A stretch of DNA of 64,000 nt, taken from positions 1 through 64,000 of the forward strand of contig CAJUSG010000007.1 in assembly GCA_910589085.1 (NCBI GenBank), given 5' to 3'. This stretch comes from an uncultured Oscillospiraceae bacterium. Lineage in GTDB: Bacteria > Bacillota > Clostridia > Oscillospirales > Oscillospiraceae. Positions within the stretch are counted from its first letter, which is position 1, and each line of letters opens with the position of its first letter. Below are positions 40,663-50,781 of this stretch, in pieces. Both the position numbers and the translations under genes were made by a program. The notes below the pieces were generated by a model. The model searched no databases, was not told the origin of the DNA, and was given only the letters and a program-made list of their open reading frames with translations.

Positions 40663-42695
40663 ACGCCGCTTCTCTCCTTTAAAACAAATTTTTTCACCTG
40701 GGACTGGAGGGCCTCGGCCTCTCTGGCCAGCGAGCCGCTGGACTGCTCCGTTTCTCCCGCGTTCTGCAGGTTGCGGTCCGCAATGTCAGAGATGGTGGCG
40801 ATCCGCTCCTCCATTACGGTCAGTGCCAGCTCCTGCCCCTGCACCGCCGCCGCCAGCTGATCCGAGATCGTGCTGATCTGGGCGGAGACGTCGGAAATCG
40901 CCCGGAGGGAGTCCGCAGTATCCGCGGTCAGCGCCACGCCGGTCTGGATAATCGCCTTGGTGTTGTTGACCATCGCCGTAGCGCTCTGCGCGGCCTCGGC
41001 GCTCTTGGCGGCCAGCTGCTTCACCTCATTGGCCACAACCGCGAAGCCTTTTCCGGCGGCACCCGCCCGGGCCGCCTCTACCGAGGCGTTCAGGGACAGA
41101 ATATTGGTCTGAAATGCGATGTCCTCAATGTCCTTGGCAATCTTTGTAATCTGCTGCGCGTTGGCGCTGATGTCATCCATAGCGGAGGACAGGGCGTCCA
41201 TCTGGTCGTTGGCGCTCTGGATGCGCCGGGTGATCTCCTCCGTCTGCGCGCGGGTCTGGCCGCTGCTCTCAGCCACATCGGCCAGCTGCGCCTTTACATG
41301 GGTCACCTCCTGAACCAGCTCCTCGGTGGACTCATTCTGCTCCAGAGAGGCCTGGTGCAGCTGCACGGACTGGCCGCTCAGCTGCTCCGCCATGGCGGTA
41401 AGCCGGTCGGCGGCAGAGCGGAAGCCCAGGAGGGTCTCGTTCATCGACTGGGTAATTGTGTATAGGCTGCTGCGGATCAGCGCGAAATCGCCCTTGTAGT
41501 CCACCTGGGGCCCGGTACGCAGGTCTCCGCCCGCCACATGGGTCAACACCTGCTGAATATCGGATATGTACCGGTTCACGCTCTCCAGCGTCTCGTCCAG
41601 TGTCCGGGTCATAACCTCCAGCTCGTCCCCGGTGCTGACATGGAGCACCTCCGTGTGCAGATCGCCGTTGGAGAGGGCCACCATCCGGTCGGTCACCCGC
41701 TTCACTGGGCGGGAGATGGAGCGTGCAAACCGCAGGATCATCAGCACAGAGATCACAAGCCCCGCCAAGGTGGCCAGGACAGAGATCAGCATGGCCCCGT
41801 TAATAAAGTGGCTGTAATCCGACTTGGGAATCTGGATGACCAGCGACCACTGGGTTCCCCGAATCGGAGAAAAGGCCACCAGCATCTTTTCCCTGTCGAC
41901 GGTATACTCGGTCGCCCCCGTCTCGCCGGTGGTGATCCGTTTCGCCGCGTCCCCACTGCCGCCGCTGAGCTGCGCCAGCGAGCTCCGGTTCAGGACGAGC
42001 GACTGGTCGGGGTGGCCGGTAACCACACCCTCCTGGTTGACCATATAGGCCATACCGCTTCTGCCCAGATTGATGCTGCTGATTACATCGTTGAGCAGGT
42101 CGTATTTGTACACCCCCATCACATAGAGGGCGGTCTCGCCGTTCTCCTTCACCGGCATCCCCATGGTAATGCCCAGCTTGCCCTGAAAGATGGTGGAGGC
42201 GTCGGTCGTTAGATTATCCGTCTCCTGCAGCAGCTTGAAGAAGCCGCTGTCCAGCTTTTCCGGCGCGCCGTCCATGCCCTGCATCAGCGCCCCGTCCAGG
42301 TCGTACAGGGCGATTGTATACAGCTCATAAATTTCCGCCGCCTCATCCAGCACCGCTCTGCGGTTTTCTGCAGTGGCTCTGGGGTCCGGACGTGACACTC
42401 CGGTCTCGTCCAAGGCGGAGGAGACCGTGCTCATCCTGGAGTCGCCGGCGATGGTCATCATACGGTCGGCCAGCATATGAATGTTGGCCTCCACCGTCTT
42501 GGCCGACTGCCGGGCCATGGGCTGAAGGCTGTCCAGCAGTATGCTGTTGGCAAGTGATTGCAGCGAGAGGGCCATAATCACGCAGCATATGACCACCAAA
42601 ATTACAATATTGAGCATAGTATTTCTTAATATTCGCCCATTTAGGTTCCTTTTGATCTCCCGATTGGCGGGGGAGTCCGCTCGCTTTCCCGTCAC
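40659..42695 (-). CDS. Methyl-accepting chemotaxis protein (dCache-type)
   Basis: This 678-residue chemoreceptor has TM1 (about 28-50), an extracytoplasmic region of about 250 residues with dCache-like features ([40 protein letters not shown]), TM2 (about 305-328, [18 protein letters not shown]), a HAMP domain ([22 protein letters not shown]) and a long signalling coiled coil with the conserved tip [34 protein letters not shown]. It should report ligand binding to CheA/CheW encoded elsewhere. The distal gene overlaps by 4 bases. Confidence 0.92.
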   Translation of the reverse strand: MTGKRADSPANREIKRNLNGRILRNTMLNIVILVVICCVIMALSLQSLANSILLDSLQPMARQSAKTVEANIHMLADRMMTIAGDSRMSTVSSALDETGVSRPDPRATAENRRAVLDEAAEIYELYTIALYDLDGALMQGMDGAPEKLDSGFFKLLQETDNLTTDASTIFQGKLGITMGMPVKENGETALYVMGVYKYDLLNDVISSINLGRSGMAYMVNQEGVVTGHPDQSLVLNRSSLAQLSGGSGDAAKRITTGETGATEYTVDREKMLVAFSPIRGTQWSLVIQIPKSDYSHFINGAMLISVLATLAGLVISVLMILRFARSISRPVKRVTDRMVALSNGDLHTEVLHVSTGDELEVMTRTLDETLESVNRYISDIQQVLTHVAGGDLRTGPQVDYKGDFALIRSSLYTITQSMNETLLGFRSAADRLTAMAEQLSGQSVQLHQASLEQNESTEELVQEVTHVKAQLADVAESSGQTRAQTEEITRRIQSANDQMDALSSAMDDISANAQQITKIAKDIEDIAFQTNILSLNASVEAARAGAAGKGFAVVANEVKQLAAKSAEAAQSATAMVNNTKAIIQTGVALTADTADSLRAISDVSAQISTISDQLAAAVQGQELALTVMEERIATISDIADRNLQNAGETEQSSGSLAREAEALQSQVKKFVLKERSGV

Positions 42696-42849
42696 GTTCC
42701 TGTCGCTCCTTTTCCGGATAATTTTTTTGATAGACAGAATAAAAGCCGCTCAATCCGCCGGTCGGCGGCGGCAGCCGCTTCAAACCGGTGGGTGACAGAC
42801 TTTGCGACCAGTATAGCACAGATTTCCTGTTAAGGGAAGCACCTGGAAA

Positions 42850-42885
42850 CAAAAAAATCCGAGCCTCAGGAGAGAGGCTCGGATT
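42850..42885 (-). terminator. Terminator of the dppBC-peptidase-ridA operon
   Basis: A perfect 12-bp stem (42856-42867 with 42874-42885), read on the minus strand as AATCCGAGCCTC with 6-base loop, followed by seven Ts. It lies 11 bases after the ridA stop. Confidence 0.88.
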
Positions 42886-42896
42886 CTGCGGTTGGG

Positions 42897-43274
42897 TCAC
42901 TTTGCGGCGGCAATTACTTCCAGTTCACAGAGACAATTCCGCGGGAGCTCTTGAACAGCAAAGCAGGAACGGGCCGGTCTGCTGATAAAATACCGCTCAA
43001 AAACGGCGTTGAACCTCGGTGTGTTCCTCATATCGCTCATATAGCAGGTCACTCGCGCCACGTCGGTAAAATCCAGACCTTCACTCTCCAAAATCGCACC
43101 GATATTTCTCATTGTCTGCTCGGCTTGCTGTTCGATGGTCTCGCCGACCAGTTGGCCGGAAACGGGATCAACCCCGGTCTGTCCTGACAGAAAATAGAGG
43201 TTTCCCACCTTTGTCGCCTGGGAAATCGGGAATTTGCTTACCGGTGCGTTTGGTGTATAAACCGTTTCAACCAT
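42897..43274 (-). CDS. ridA: RidA-family (YjgF/YER057c) imine deaminase
   Basis: This 125-residue trimeric Rid protein hydrolyses reactive enamine/imine intermediates such as 2-aminoacrylate. The conserved arginine of the active site is present (SRPARSCFAVQELPRNCLCELEVIA), as are GNLYFLSGQTGVDP and the glycine-rich start. Full length. It is last in the operon after two peptidase genes, where it could detoxify products of amino-acid breakdown by PLP enzymes. Confidence 0.87.
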   Translation of the reverse strand: MVETVYTPNAPVSKFPISQATKVGNLYFLSGQTGVDPVSGQLVGETIEQQAEQTMRNIGAILESEGLDFTDVARVTCYMSDMRNTPRFNAVFERYFISRPARSCFAVQELPRNCLCELEVIAAAK

Positions 43275-43330
43275 AATAAATCTCCTTATTTCTTTCGCTC
43301 CAGCCGGAAACGCAAGCTGTACCTTCCCTG

Positions 43331-44470
43331 TTAAAACAGATCTGGCTGAATCCAGAGCATGGTGGTATCCAGCTCCGGCTGAGACAGCACCTCATGGCCA
43401 GAGGAGGTAATGTGAATCAAATCCTCAATGTGGTAGCGGTAGCCGTCTACAATTGTACGAATCTCATAGCAGAGCATCATGTCCTCCTCCAGGGCCTTGG
43501 TCTCCCCGGGGATCAGCATGGGCAGCTCGTGCACTCCGATCCCCAGCCCATGTCCCACCAGGCTCATGGTAAAGGGCAGGCCCGCCCGCTCAAACTGCTC
43601 CTTGGTAAACTGATATATGTCGCAGGCCCGCGCGCCCGGCTTCAGCTCCTCAATCCCCCGGACATAGCAGTCTGTCAGGCGTTTATAGATGTCCTCGTGC
43701 TTAGCGCTGCGCCTGCCCACCAGGATATCCCTGGCAATGTCTGAGTTATAGTGGTCAAATTTCCCGCCAAAGTCCAGGTGGATTACGCTCTCATCCTCCA
43801 AAAGCACCCTGGGGTCCGGGGCACAGTGCGCCATCTCAGAGCGCAGTCCGCTTCCCAGGCACATAAACTCCAGGGACTGCGCCCCGCCGTCAAACATATT
43901 TTTAATCATGCGGACAGCCAGATCATTCTCCGAGTCGCCCACGCGGGTCATCCTGACCGCGGCCTCCACGGCGCGCACCGTCTGCAGTCCCGCATAGGAC
44001 AGCAGACGAATCTCCCGCTGCTCCTTCACCGCCCGGACCTGGTCAAAGATCCGGGAGCAGGGGATGAGCTGCGCCCGGGGGAGAAGCTGCACCAGCTCAC
44101 AGTAGTAGGTGGCCATGAGATAGTTCAGCTCAATCCCAATCCGCTTGTCCTCCAGGTGCTTTTCCTTCAAAGCCTCGGCCAGCATCGCGATAGGGGAGCG
44201 CTGGGCCTCCACATAGTACCGGCGGTCGGCAATCCAGGTCTCCGCCTCCACCGAGGGCTTTTCGATCTGACAGGCGATTATAGCCGGCTCACCCTCCAGC
44301 GGCAGCACCGCGATGGCCAGCCGCTCCCGGATCGAGGCCTGGGTTTGAATATATGTCTCCGCGAAATACAGCACATTCTCCGGGGAGAGGGCGACCAGAA
44401 CATCCAGATCCTCCCGCTCCATGTGGGGTTTGCAGCGCTGGTAGCGCGCGCCCCGTGTCTCATCAAGCAT
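43331..44470 (-). CDS. M24-family metallopeptidase (Xaa-Pro aminopeptidase-like)
   Basis: This 379-residue protein has the two-domain creatinase/prolidase fold. Metal ligands are visible in order: Asp in IHLDFGG, Asp in SDIARD, His in GHGLGIGVHELP, Glu in CYEIRT and Glu in YHIEDLIH. It probably removes N-terminal residues next to proline or cleaves short peptides in the cytoplasm. ATG 44470 has GGAGGG upstream. It lies within the peptide-uptake operon between pyroglutamyl peptidase and RidA, which fits trimming of imported peptides. Confidence 0.87.
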   Translation of the reverse strand: MLDETRGARYQRCKPHMEREDLDVLVALSPENVLYFAETYIQTQASIRERLAIAVLPLEGEPAIIACQIEKPSVEAETWIADRRYYVEAQRSPIAMLAEALKEKHLEDKRIGIELNYLMATYYCELVQLLPRAQLIPCSRIFDQVRAVKEQREIRLLSYAGLQTVRAVEAAVRMTRVGDSENDLAVRMIKNMFDGGAQSLEFMCLGSGLRSEMAHCAPDPRVLLEDESVIHLDFGGKFDHYNSDIARDILVGRRSAKHEDIYKRLTDCYVRGIEELKPGARACDIYQFTKEQFERAGLPFTMSLVGHGLGIGVHELPMLIPGETKALEEDMMLCYEIRTIVDGYRYHIEDLIHITSSGHEVLSQPELDTTMLWIQPDLF

Positions 44471-44506
44471 AATATACCCTCCGGTCTCATTCAACTTTTT
44501 GTCGTG

Positions 44507-45112
44507 TCAGTCCAGCAGCCCCTTCAGGGCGGCCTCCACACCCCTCGCCAGATACTCGGTATCATAGGACTTCCCGATTCTTCTGGGGTGCTGGTGGTGG
44601 GCAGGCACATGGATAAAGCCGCCCAGCATGTCGGGGTATTTTGTGCGGATCAGATACAGCACACTGTACAGCGCATTGTTGCAGCCGATTGCCCCCGCTG
44701 TCAGGGAAATCTCGCAGGGGAAGCCCTCCTCCTTCATATGCCGGAGCATATTTTGGATGGGGAGGTTGGTGAAGAAGGCATCCGGGCCGCCCTCAATGAT
44801 GGGGCGGTCTTTGGGCACAAACCCATCCTCGTCCACCGCCCAGTCCCGGTCCTCATCCTGATAGTTGATGCCAACCTTCTCCAGCGAGATCACCTCCCGG
44901 CGCAGGGCCTGTCCCATGCAGATAAAAACGTCAGGATGGTGCTTTTCGATCAGCATCTCAATATAGTCCAGCGGGTGCTGGTATGAGGAGATCAGGTCCT
45001 CACAAATCAGCTCGATACCCTCTATATTGGGCTTCAGGGCATTTTTTACCTCATATGAGGTGTTTACAGGGTGGCTCTCACTGGGGCAGAAGCCGGTTAT
45101 CAGAACACGCAT
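44507..45112 (-). CDS. pcp: Pyroglutamyl peptidase I (C15 family)
   Basis: This 201-residue cysteine peptidase removes N-terminal pyroglutamate from peptides. The catalytic triad is recognisable: Glu78 (SLEKVGIN), Cys144 (SLTAGAIGCNNALY) and His168 (GGFIHVPA). The flanking sequence is divergent from the textbook enzymes (AIGCNN in place of TFVCNH), so specificity may differ. It follows the binding protein by about 73 bases in the peptide-uptake operon, pointing to use of pyroglutamyl or other blocked peptides. Confidence 0.85.
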   Translation of the reverse strand: MRVLITGFCPSESHPVNTSYEVKNALKPNIEGIELICEDLISSYQHPLDYIEMLIEKHHPDVFICMGQALRREVISLEKVGINYQDEDRDWAVDEDGFVPKDRPIIEGGPDAFFTNLPIQNMLRHMKEEGFPCEISLTAGAIGCNNALYSVLYLIRTKYPDMLGGFIHVPAHHQHPRRIGKSYDTEYLARGVEAALKGLLD

Positions 45113-45185
45113 AATGATTCCTCCTGTTTGAAAGCTCCCGCTACGGCGTCCACGCGGCGGCGCATTGATTCAAGGGGGCCGCGCC

Positions 45186-46778
45186 TTATTCCCAGGTCAT
45201 ATATTTGGCCAGCACGCCCACATAGCGGTCATAGGTGCTGTTGTGCAGGCCGCTGGTAATCGCCCACACCTTCTGGGGGTAGTAGATGGGCACAAACAGC
45301 GCGTCGTCCGCCACCCGGCACAAAATATCGTGATACAGCTGCTTTCTGGTCTCTGTGTCCTGTTCCTGGGCGGCCTGCTCCGACAGCGCGTCCAGCTCGG
45401 GGTCGCTGATCTTTGAGCGGTTCAGATAGCCGGTGGAATTGAAGCACATGGTAACGTGGTGGGCGTCCTGGCTCAGGTTGATGCTGGTAACGCACAGGGC
45501 AAAATTGCTCTTGTTGAAGTCGTCCGTAAAGCCGGAGGAGTCCTTCACACCGATCTCAATCTTGATGCCCACAGCCGCCAGATCCTCCTTGATTACCTCG
45601 GCGGCCTTGCGGTACTTGCCGTCCCGGCAGAGCAGCGGCACGTCGATGGTCAGGCCCTCCCCGTAGCCGGCCTCGGCCAGCAGCTTCTTGGCCAGCTCTG
45701 GGTCATGCTCATAGTACCTGGCGTCCTCGGTATAGCCGAACATACCCTTGTTGGCGATGCTGTTGGCCACCTCGGCGTAGCCCTCCTCGCAGACCTCAAT
45801 AATGAACTCCCGGTCGATGGCGTAGTTGATGGCCTGGCGCACACGGACGTCCTTCAGCGGCTCATAGCTCTGATTGAGGGCAATATAATAGACGTTTCCG
45901 CTCTCGCCCTGATATATGTCAAGCTGTGGATTCTCCAAAATACTGGCAATGTTGTTCATGGAGAAATCCCGGGACAGGTTCAACTCTCCAGACTCCAGGG
46001 CGATATACTGGGTGTTGGCGTCGGGCACGATTTTAAAGATCAGATTCTTGATGGCCGGCGTCTCCCCGTAATACTGATCGTTGGCGGCAAAGACCACTCG
46101 GTCGCCCGGTGCGTAGGACACCATTTTGTAGGGGCCGGTGCCGTTGATGTGGTCATCCAAAATCCCCGCCTCATAGGAGCTCTTGCACACGATGGGCAGA
46201 TTTATGGCCAGGAAGTAGAGGAAGGGGCTGTAATTGGCGTTCAGGGTCACGGTCAAGGTGGTCTCGTCCACAATCTCAATCCGGTCGATATAGTTGCAGC
46301 TCAGAGACATGCGGCCCGTCTCCTTGCCCACCTCCATGCTGAAGGCCACGTCCTCCGAGGTCAGCTTGCTTCCGTCGTGAAAGTAGATGTCGTCTCTCAG
46401 GTGGATGGTATAGGTGTAGCTGTCCGCGTCATAATCCCAGGACTGGGCGATGCCGGGCAGCACATTTCCCTCCAGATCGTAATTGACAAGCCCCTCATAG
46501 GCGTTTTTCTGCACCTCGTTGGTCACGATGGTGCTGGTGGTAATGGGGTTCAGGCTCTCCAGGTCGCCGGCCAGTGAGAACACCACGGTATCCCGGTCCT
46601 TCACCAGGGGATTCTCCCCGGCGCTGAGCTTGCCCGTTCCGGTGGGGATCGTGGGGGTGGCGGAGGAGGAGCTCCCGGTACTGGGCACAGAGGAGGTGCC
46701 CGGGGGCTTCTGTCCGCAGCCGGCCAGCATGGCTGCTGCCATGACTGTCGCGAGTACAAGTGCTAATGTCCTTTTCAT
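45186..46778 (-). CDS. Peptide/nickel ABC transporter substrate-binding lipoprotein (SBP_bac_5)
   Basis: This 530-residue family-5 extracellular solute-binding protein has a lipoprotein signal ending AAAMLAGC (Cys21), a Ser/Thr/Gly linker and the classical DppA/OppA features (DGSKLTSEDVAFSMEVG, LPIVCKSSYEAGI, GTGPYKMVSYAPGDRVVFAAND, RQAINYAIDREFI). It delivers peptides to the DppBC permease encoded just upstream. Ribosome site GGAGAATC before ATG 46778. Confidence 0.92.
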   Translation of the reverse strand: MKRTLALVLATVMAAAMLAGCGQKPPGTSSVPSTGSSSSATPTIPTGTGKLSAGENPLVKDRDTVVFSLAGDLESLNPITTSTIVTNEVQKNAYEGLVNYDLEGNVLPGIAQSWDYDADSYTYTIHLRDDIYFHDGSKLTSEDVAFSMEVGKETGRMSLSCNYIDRIEIVDETTLTVTLNANYSPFLYFLAINLPIVCKSSYEAGILDDHINGTGPYKMVSYAPGDRVVFAANDQYYGETPAIKNLIFKIVPDANTQYIALESGELNLSRDFSMNNIASILENPQLDIYQGESGNVYYIALNQSYEPLKDVRVRQAINYAIDREFIIEVCEEGYAEVANSIANKGMFGYTEDARYYEHDPELAKKLLAEAGYGEGLTIDVPLLCRDGKYRKAAEVIKEDLAAVGIKIEIGVKDSSGFTDDFNKSNFALCVTSINLSQDAHHVTMCFNSTGYLNRSKISDPELDALSEQAAQEQDTETRKQLYHDILCRVADDALFVPIYYPQKVWAITSGLHNSTYDRYVGVLAKYMTWE

Positions 46779-46850
46779 TTCTGATTCTCCTTTTTCTAAA
46801 GATATTGGTCCTGCGGCGTTACACCAGGCAAGCTGCCTGTTGAAACCGGT

Positions 46851-47738
46851 TCAATCCCCGGAGCGGGGGTCAAGCGCGTCTCTCAGGCCGTCGCCAATGG
46901 TGTTGAGGGAGAACACCGCCAGGGCGATGGCCACGCCGGGAGCGATTACCAGATAGGGGTCTGTCTGCATACAGTCGCGGGATTCCGAGAGCATGGTGCC
47001 CCACTCCGGGGCGGGGGGCTGAACCCCCAGACCGATAAAGCTCAGGCCGGCTGTAGTCAGGATGATGCTGGCAACCGACATGGTGGCCTGAACAATGACG
47101 GGCCCCACAATGTTCGGCAGAATATGCCGGATGATGATTCTGGCGTTGGAGGCGCCGCACACCTTTGCCGCCTCCACATAGTCGTCGGCCGCGGCCGTGA
47201 TGACCAGCGAGCGCACCACCCGGGTAAACCGCGGCACCTGCCCCAGGGTCATGGCGATGAGCAGGTTTCTGATGTCAGAGCCCAGCGCGGCCACAATGGC
47301 GATGGACAGCAGCATGGAGGGAATACTCATCACAATGTCAATCAGGCGCATAATAATGTTGTCGATGCGTCCGCCGTAATAGCCCGTCAGCGCCCCCAGC
47401 GTTCCCCCCAGCAGGGTGGAGGCCGTGGTGGCGGCAAAGGCAATGGACAGGGAGAGGCGGCTTCCGTGGACCACCCGGGCCAAAACGTCCCTTCCCAGGG
47501 CGTCGGTGCCGAACCAGAACTGGGCGCAGGGTTCCACCAGGCGCTGCCGCCGGTTCTGATAGATCACCTGGGTGTCATAATCGGCAATGACATCGGCAAA
47601 AACGGCCACAAGAAGCAAAAAAATCAGAATTGTCATTCCCACCATAGCCAGCTTGTTCTTCCGGAACTTCCGCCAGACATTCCACAGTCTGGATTCCTTT
47701 TCCAGGGTACGGCCGAATTTTGTATGTTTTTTCGTCAT
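46851..47738 (-). CDS. dppC: Peptide ABC transporter permease (DppC-like)
   Basis: This 295-residue inner-membrane permease has the N-terminal OppC_N segment (KNKLAMVGMTILIFLLLVAVFADVIADYD), FGTDALGRDVLARVVHGSRLSL, and the coupling EAA loop (EAAKVCGASNARIIIRHILPNI). Six membrane helices are expected. Its first 4 bases overlap dppB. Together with DppB it forms the membrane channel energised by the DppD/DppF ATPases encoded in the divergent operon. Confidence 0.92.
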   Translation of the reverse strand: MTKKHTKFGRTLEKESRLWNVWRKFRKNKLAMVGMTILIFLLLVAVFADVIADYDTQVIYQNRRQRLVEPCAQFWFGTDALGRDVLARVVHGSRLSLSIAFAATTASTLLGGTLGALTGYYGGRIDNIIMRLIDIVMSIPSMLLSIAIVAALGSDIRNLLIAMTLGQVPRFTRVVRSLVITAAADDYVEAAKVCGASNARIIIRHILPNIVGPVIVQATMSVASIILTTAGLSFIGLGVQPPAPEWGTMLSESRDCMQTDPYLVIAPGVAIALAVFSLNTIGDGLRDALDPRSGD

Positions 47739-48664
47739 TTGCTGTACCTCAACCTCACTCTCGGATCAATAAAGGCGTATACAATATCCACCAACAGCAT
47801 GGTAACGCAGATGCAGACCGCCAAAAACAGGATGGTGCCCTGAATCTGCGGAACATCCTGATTTCGAATTGAGGTAATCATCAGCGTCCCAATCCCCGAC
47901 ATGGAGAACACGGTCTCCACCAGAACCGTCCCGCCCATCAGATAGCCGAAGTCCATACCGATCACCGTGACCACCGGCATCAGGGCATTTTTTAAAGCGT
48001 GCTTCCAGATCACGCTGGAGGACGGCGCGCCCTTGGCCTTGGCCGTCCGGATATAGTCCTGTTTGATGGTCTCCAGCATGGTGGAGCGGGTCAGCCGCAT
48101 AATCTGAGCGGCGGTAGGCAGGGCCAGGGTCAGGGTGGGGAGCACATAGAACCGCCAGTCTCCAATTCCGTTGGAGGGCAGCCACTTCAGGTTGACCGAA
48201 AAAATAATGACCAGAATCATTCCCAGCCAGAACCTGGGCATAGAGGCGAAGGCAATCGCCCCCGAGGTGCAGATCACGTCCAATGCGCTGTACTGCTTAA
48301 TGGCCGACAATATTCCCAGCGATATCCCCAGGGCCGCCGCCGTGATCACGCTCAGCACGGACAGCTTCACCGTAACAGGCAGCTTCATGGCGATCTCGTC
48401 CGCCACAGGCCGTCCGGTGCGCCAGGAATTGCCCAGGTCTCCCCGCACCGCGCCGCTGATGTATTTCACATATTTCGTCGGGAAGGGATCATAAAAGCCC
48501 AGCTTCTCGTTATACTCATAGATCACCTCCGGGGGGGCGTCCTGCCCCAGGGCGATCTGGCCGGGATTTCCGGGCACAAACGACAGGATAAAAAAGATCA
48601 GCAGCGAGACGCCAAATAAAATTGGAATCATCAGAAGCAGCCGCTTGACAATATACTTCCCCAC
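47735..48664 (-). CDS. dppB: Peptide ABC transporter permease (DppB-like)
   Basis: This 309-residue permease has the DppB/OppB landmarks YIVKRLLLMIPILFGVSLLIFFIL, FVPGNPGQIALGQDAPPEV, the EAA loop (RTAKAKGAPSSSVIWKHALKNALMPVVTVIGMDFGYLMGGTVLVETVFSM) and LVDIVYAFIDPRVRL at the C terminus. First gene of the minus operon that continues dppC, binding protein, pcp, M24, ridA. Leader of about 235 bases from the best promoter. Confidence 0.92.
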   Translation of the reverse strand: MGKYIVKRLLLMIPILFGVSLLIFFILSFVPGNPGQIALGQDAPPEVIYEYNEKLGFYDPFPTKYVKYISGAVRGDLGNSWRTGRPVADEIAMKLPVTVKLSVLSVITAAALGISLGILSAIKQYSALDVICTSGAIAFASMPRFWLGMILVIIFSVNLKWLPSNGIGDWRFYVLPTLTLALPTAAQIMRLTRSTMLETIKQDYIRTAKAKGAPSSSVIWKHALKNALMPVVTVIGMDFGYLMGGTVLVETVFSMSGIGTLMITSIRNQDVPQIQGTILFLAVCICVTMLLVDIVYAFIDPRVRLRYSK

Positions 48665-48780
48665 AGTGAAACCTCCTTGTTATCGTTTCAAACCCCTATG
48701 TAATCAGACCTTGAAGATATTGTATTTTGTCTCACAGAAATCTCTCTCCTTTCTGCACGCAAGTGCCGTCCTCCCCCCGT

Positions 48781-48786
48781 ATTATA
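48781..48786 (-). promoter_or_regulatory. Possible secondary -10 box of the dppB operon
   Basis: A TATAAT on the minus strand with only a weak TCGAAA-like -35 at 18 bp. It would shorten the leader to about 110 bases. Confidence 0.3.
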
Positions 48787-48906
48787 CTAAAATTTTTTTG
48801 TAAGTTTCGAGGCCGCTGGAGAAACCGCCGCTCCAAGGCACTATAGAAGTCCGCGAATGCAGAGGGTTAAACGGTCTGATATCGCTCAAATACTATGGTA
48901 TTAGAC

Positions 48907-48935
48907 ATAATAGCACGACTCGTGCGAAATTTCAA
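48907..48935 (-). promoter_or_regulatory. Main promoter of the dppB operon with operator in the spacer
   Basis: On the minus strand, -35 TTGAAA (48930-48935), 17-bp spacer, -10 TATTAT (48907-48912). The palindrome GCACGACTCGTGC (48913-48925) fills the spacer beside the -10 box, a natural repressor site. The rest of the 380-base gap shows no gene. Confidence 0.72.
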
Positions 48936-48982
48936 CTATTTATTTAGTAATTTGAAAAAATTTTTAATATACAAAAATTTTG

Positions 48983-49011
48983 TTGCAATTCTCTGGAGAA
49001 TACGGTAAAAT
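48983..49011 (+). promoter_or_regulatory. Promoter of the regulator-dppDF operon
   Basis: A -35 TTGCAA (48983-48988), 17-bp spacer, -10 TAAAAT (49006-49011). The spacer holds a palindrome ATTCTCTGGAGAAT (48988-49001). Confidence 0.7.
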
Positions 49012-49044
49012 AGAAATTGACTGTAATTCGTTTGGAGGGGCATT

Positions 49045-49725
49045 ATGGATAATATCAGCGAGCTGCTACCCATTCTCAACCCAATTTTAGAGGGACTGGG
49101 GAAACACTTTGGTATCAACTGTGAATTTGTCATTCACGATTACCAAAGCGAAAATTTAAAGACGATTGTCAGCATTGTCAACGGAAATGTGACCAATCGC
49201 CAGATCGGAGACTCTGTAACCAGCATCGGTCTCCGCGTCAGCCAGGGCATCACGGCAAACAGCGGCACGACAGACGGCATTTTCAACTACATGACACAGA
49301 CCAAGGCGGGGCGCATCTTAAAATCCAGCACCATCTATCTGCGGGATTCCAACAAAAATATTATCGGTTCCTTATGCGTAAATTATGACATTACCGACCT
49401 GCAGCGGGCGTCCACAACGCTGCTGGAATTTCTGAACACCTCTGACAAGGAATCCCTGTACGACACGGACAAGTATGTAGACGGCAACATCGACAATTTG
49501 CTGCTGAAGATGATTAAGGAATCCATTGATTCCGTGGGAATCCCTGTCTCTCAGATGACAAAGAAGAACAAAATGGAGGGCATCAAAATCCTGCGTGACA
49601 GGGGCGCGCTGAAAATTCAGCGCGCGGTCGATGTCATCGCCAAGTATTACTGTGTTTCCAAATTCACCATCTACAATTACATCAACGAGCTTGACAGCAT
49701 GGACTATCCCCAAAATATGATATAG
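49045..49725 (+). CDS. YheO/DauR-like PAS-HTH transcriptional regulator
   Basis: This 226-residue protein has an N-terminal YheO-type PAS domain (LLPILNPILEGLGKHFGINCEFVIHDYQ ... IYLRDSNKNIIGSLCVNYDITDLQ) and a C-terminal HTH_22 domain (KKNKMEGIKILRDRGALKIQRAVDVIAKYYCVSKFTIYNYINEL). DauR, the characterised relative, represses a D-arginine catabolic operon. It is first in the operon with dppDF and divergent from dppBC, so it likely controls both arms in response to an amino acid or peptide. Confidence 0.87.
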   Translation: MDNISELLPILNPILEGLGKHFGINCEFVIHDYQSENLKTIVSIVNGNVTNRQIGDSVTSIGLRVSQGITANSGTTDGIFNYMTQTKAGRILKSSTIYLRDSNKNIIGSLCVNYDITDLQRASTTLLEFLNTSDKESLYDTDKYVDGNIDNLLLKMIKESIDSVGIPVSQMTKKNKMEGIKILRDRGALKIQRAVDVIAKYYCVSKFTIYNYINELDSMDYPQNMI

Positions 49726-49776
49726 GCAGCCCGGCGCCCGGGCATAAACCAAACGGATCTATTGTGGAGGGCTTCT

Positions 49777-50781
49777 ATGGCGGAAAATATTTTAGAGATT
49801 AAAAACCTGGCTGTATCCTTTTCAAATCACGGAAAGCGCTTTCGCACGGTGAACAACATCGAGCTGCACATCGGCAAAGGTGAAATTCTGGGCATTGTGG
49901 GAGAGAGCGGGTGCGGCAAAAGCGTGACCTCGCTGTCTATCATGGGGCTGGTTCCCTCCCCGCCAGGGGTCATTGAAAACGGAGAAATCTGGCTGGACGG
50001 AGAGAACATCCTCAAGTGCAGCGAGGCACAGATGCGCAAAATTCGCGGCAAAAAGGTCTCTATGATCTTTCAGGAACCGATGACATCCCTCAACCCGGTC
50101 TTCACAGTTGGGCAGCAGATCATGGAGGCCATCCGCCTGCACAACGGGGGGCACAGCAAGGAAGAGATCGCCGCCCAGGCCATGACCATGCTGGAGGTAG
50201 TCGGCATTACGGCGCCGGAGCGCACCTTCCGCTCCTACCCCTTTCAGCTGTCCGGCGGAATGCGCCAGCGGATTATGATCGCCATGGCCCTGGCCTGCCG
50301 CCCCAAGCTCCTCATCGCCGACGAGCCCACCACCGCCCTGGACGTCACCATCCAGGCCCAGGTTCTGGACCTGATGCGGGCGCTGAGAAAGGAATTTGAC
50401 ACCGCCATTTTGTTTATCACCCACGATCTGGGGGTGGTGGCCGAGATGTGCGACCGGGTGGCGGTCATGTATGCCGGATATGTGGTGGAAGAGGCGGAAG
50501 TCGTGGAGCTGTTTCACCACCCGGCTCACCCCTACACCCAGGGACTTCTGGCCTCCATTCCCCGGATTGACGAGGACAAGCCCCAGCTTTACACCATTCA
50601 GGGGACAGTCCCCCACCCCTCCGAGGTGCCGGGCGGCTGCTATTTCCATCCCCGCTGCCTCTACGCCACCGACCGGTGCCGCAGTGAAAGCCCGGCGCTG
50701 AAGACCATCGCGCCCGGCCATCGGGTCTGCTGCTGGCGGGCCGGGGAAAACATTCCATGTGGAGGTGAACAGCATGGCTGA
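49777..50781 (+). CDS. dppD: Peptide ABC transporter ATP-binding protein (DppD-like)
   Basis: This 334-residue ATPase has Walker [10 protein letters not shown]-loop [10 protein letters not shown], signature LSGGMRQR, Walker [13 protein letters not shown] and H-loop FITHDLG, then the C-terminal oligopeptide-transporter domain ([47 protein letters not shown]) with cysteines that can bind an Fe-S cluster in this family. ATG 49777 has GTGGAGGG upstream. Pairs with DppF. Confidence 0.93.
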   Translation: MAENILEIKNLAVSFSNHGKRFRTVNNIELHIGKGEILGIVGESGCGKSVTSLSIMGLVPSPPGVIENGEIWLDGENILKCSEAQMRKIRGKKVSMIFQEPMTSLNPVFTVGQQIMEAIRLHNGGHSKEEIAAQAMTMLEVVGITAPERTFRSYPFQLSGGMRQRIMIAMALACRPKLLIADEPTTALDVTIQAQVLDLMRALRKEFDTAILFITHDLGVVAEMCDRVAVMYAGYVVEEAEVVELFHHPAHPYTQGLLASIPRIDEDKPQLYTIQGTVPHPSEVPGGCYFHPRCLYATDRCRSESPALKTIAPGHRVCCWRAGENIPCGGEQHG

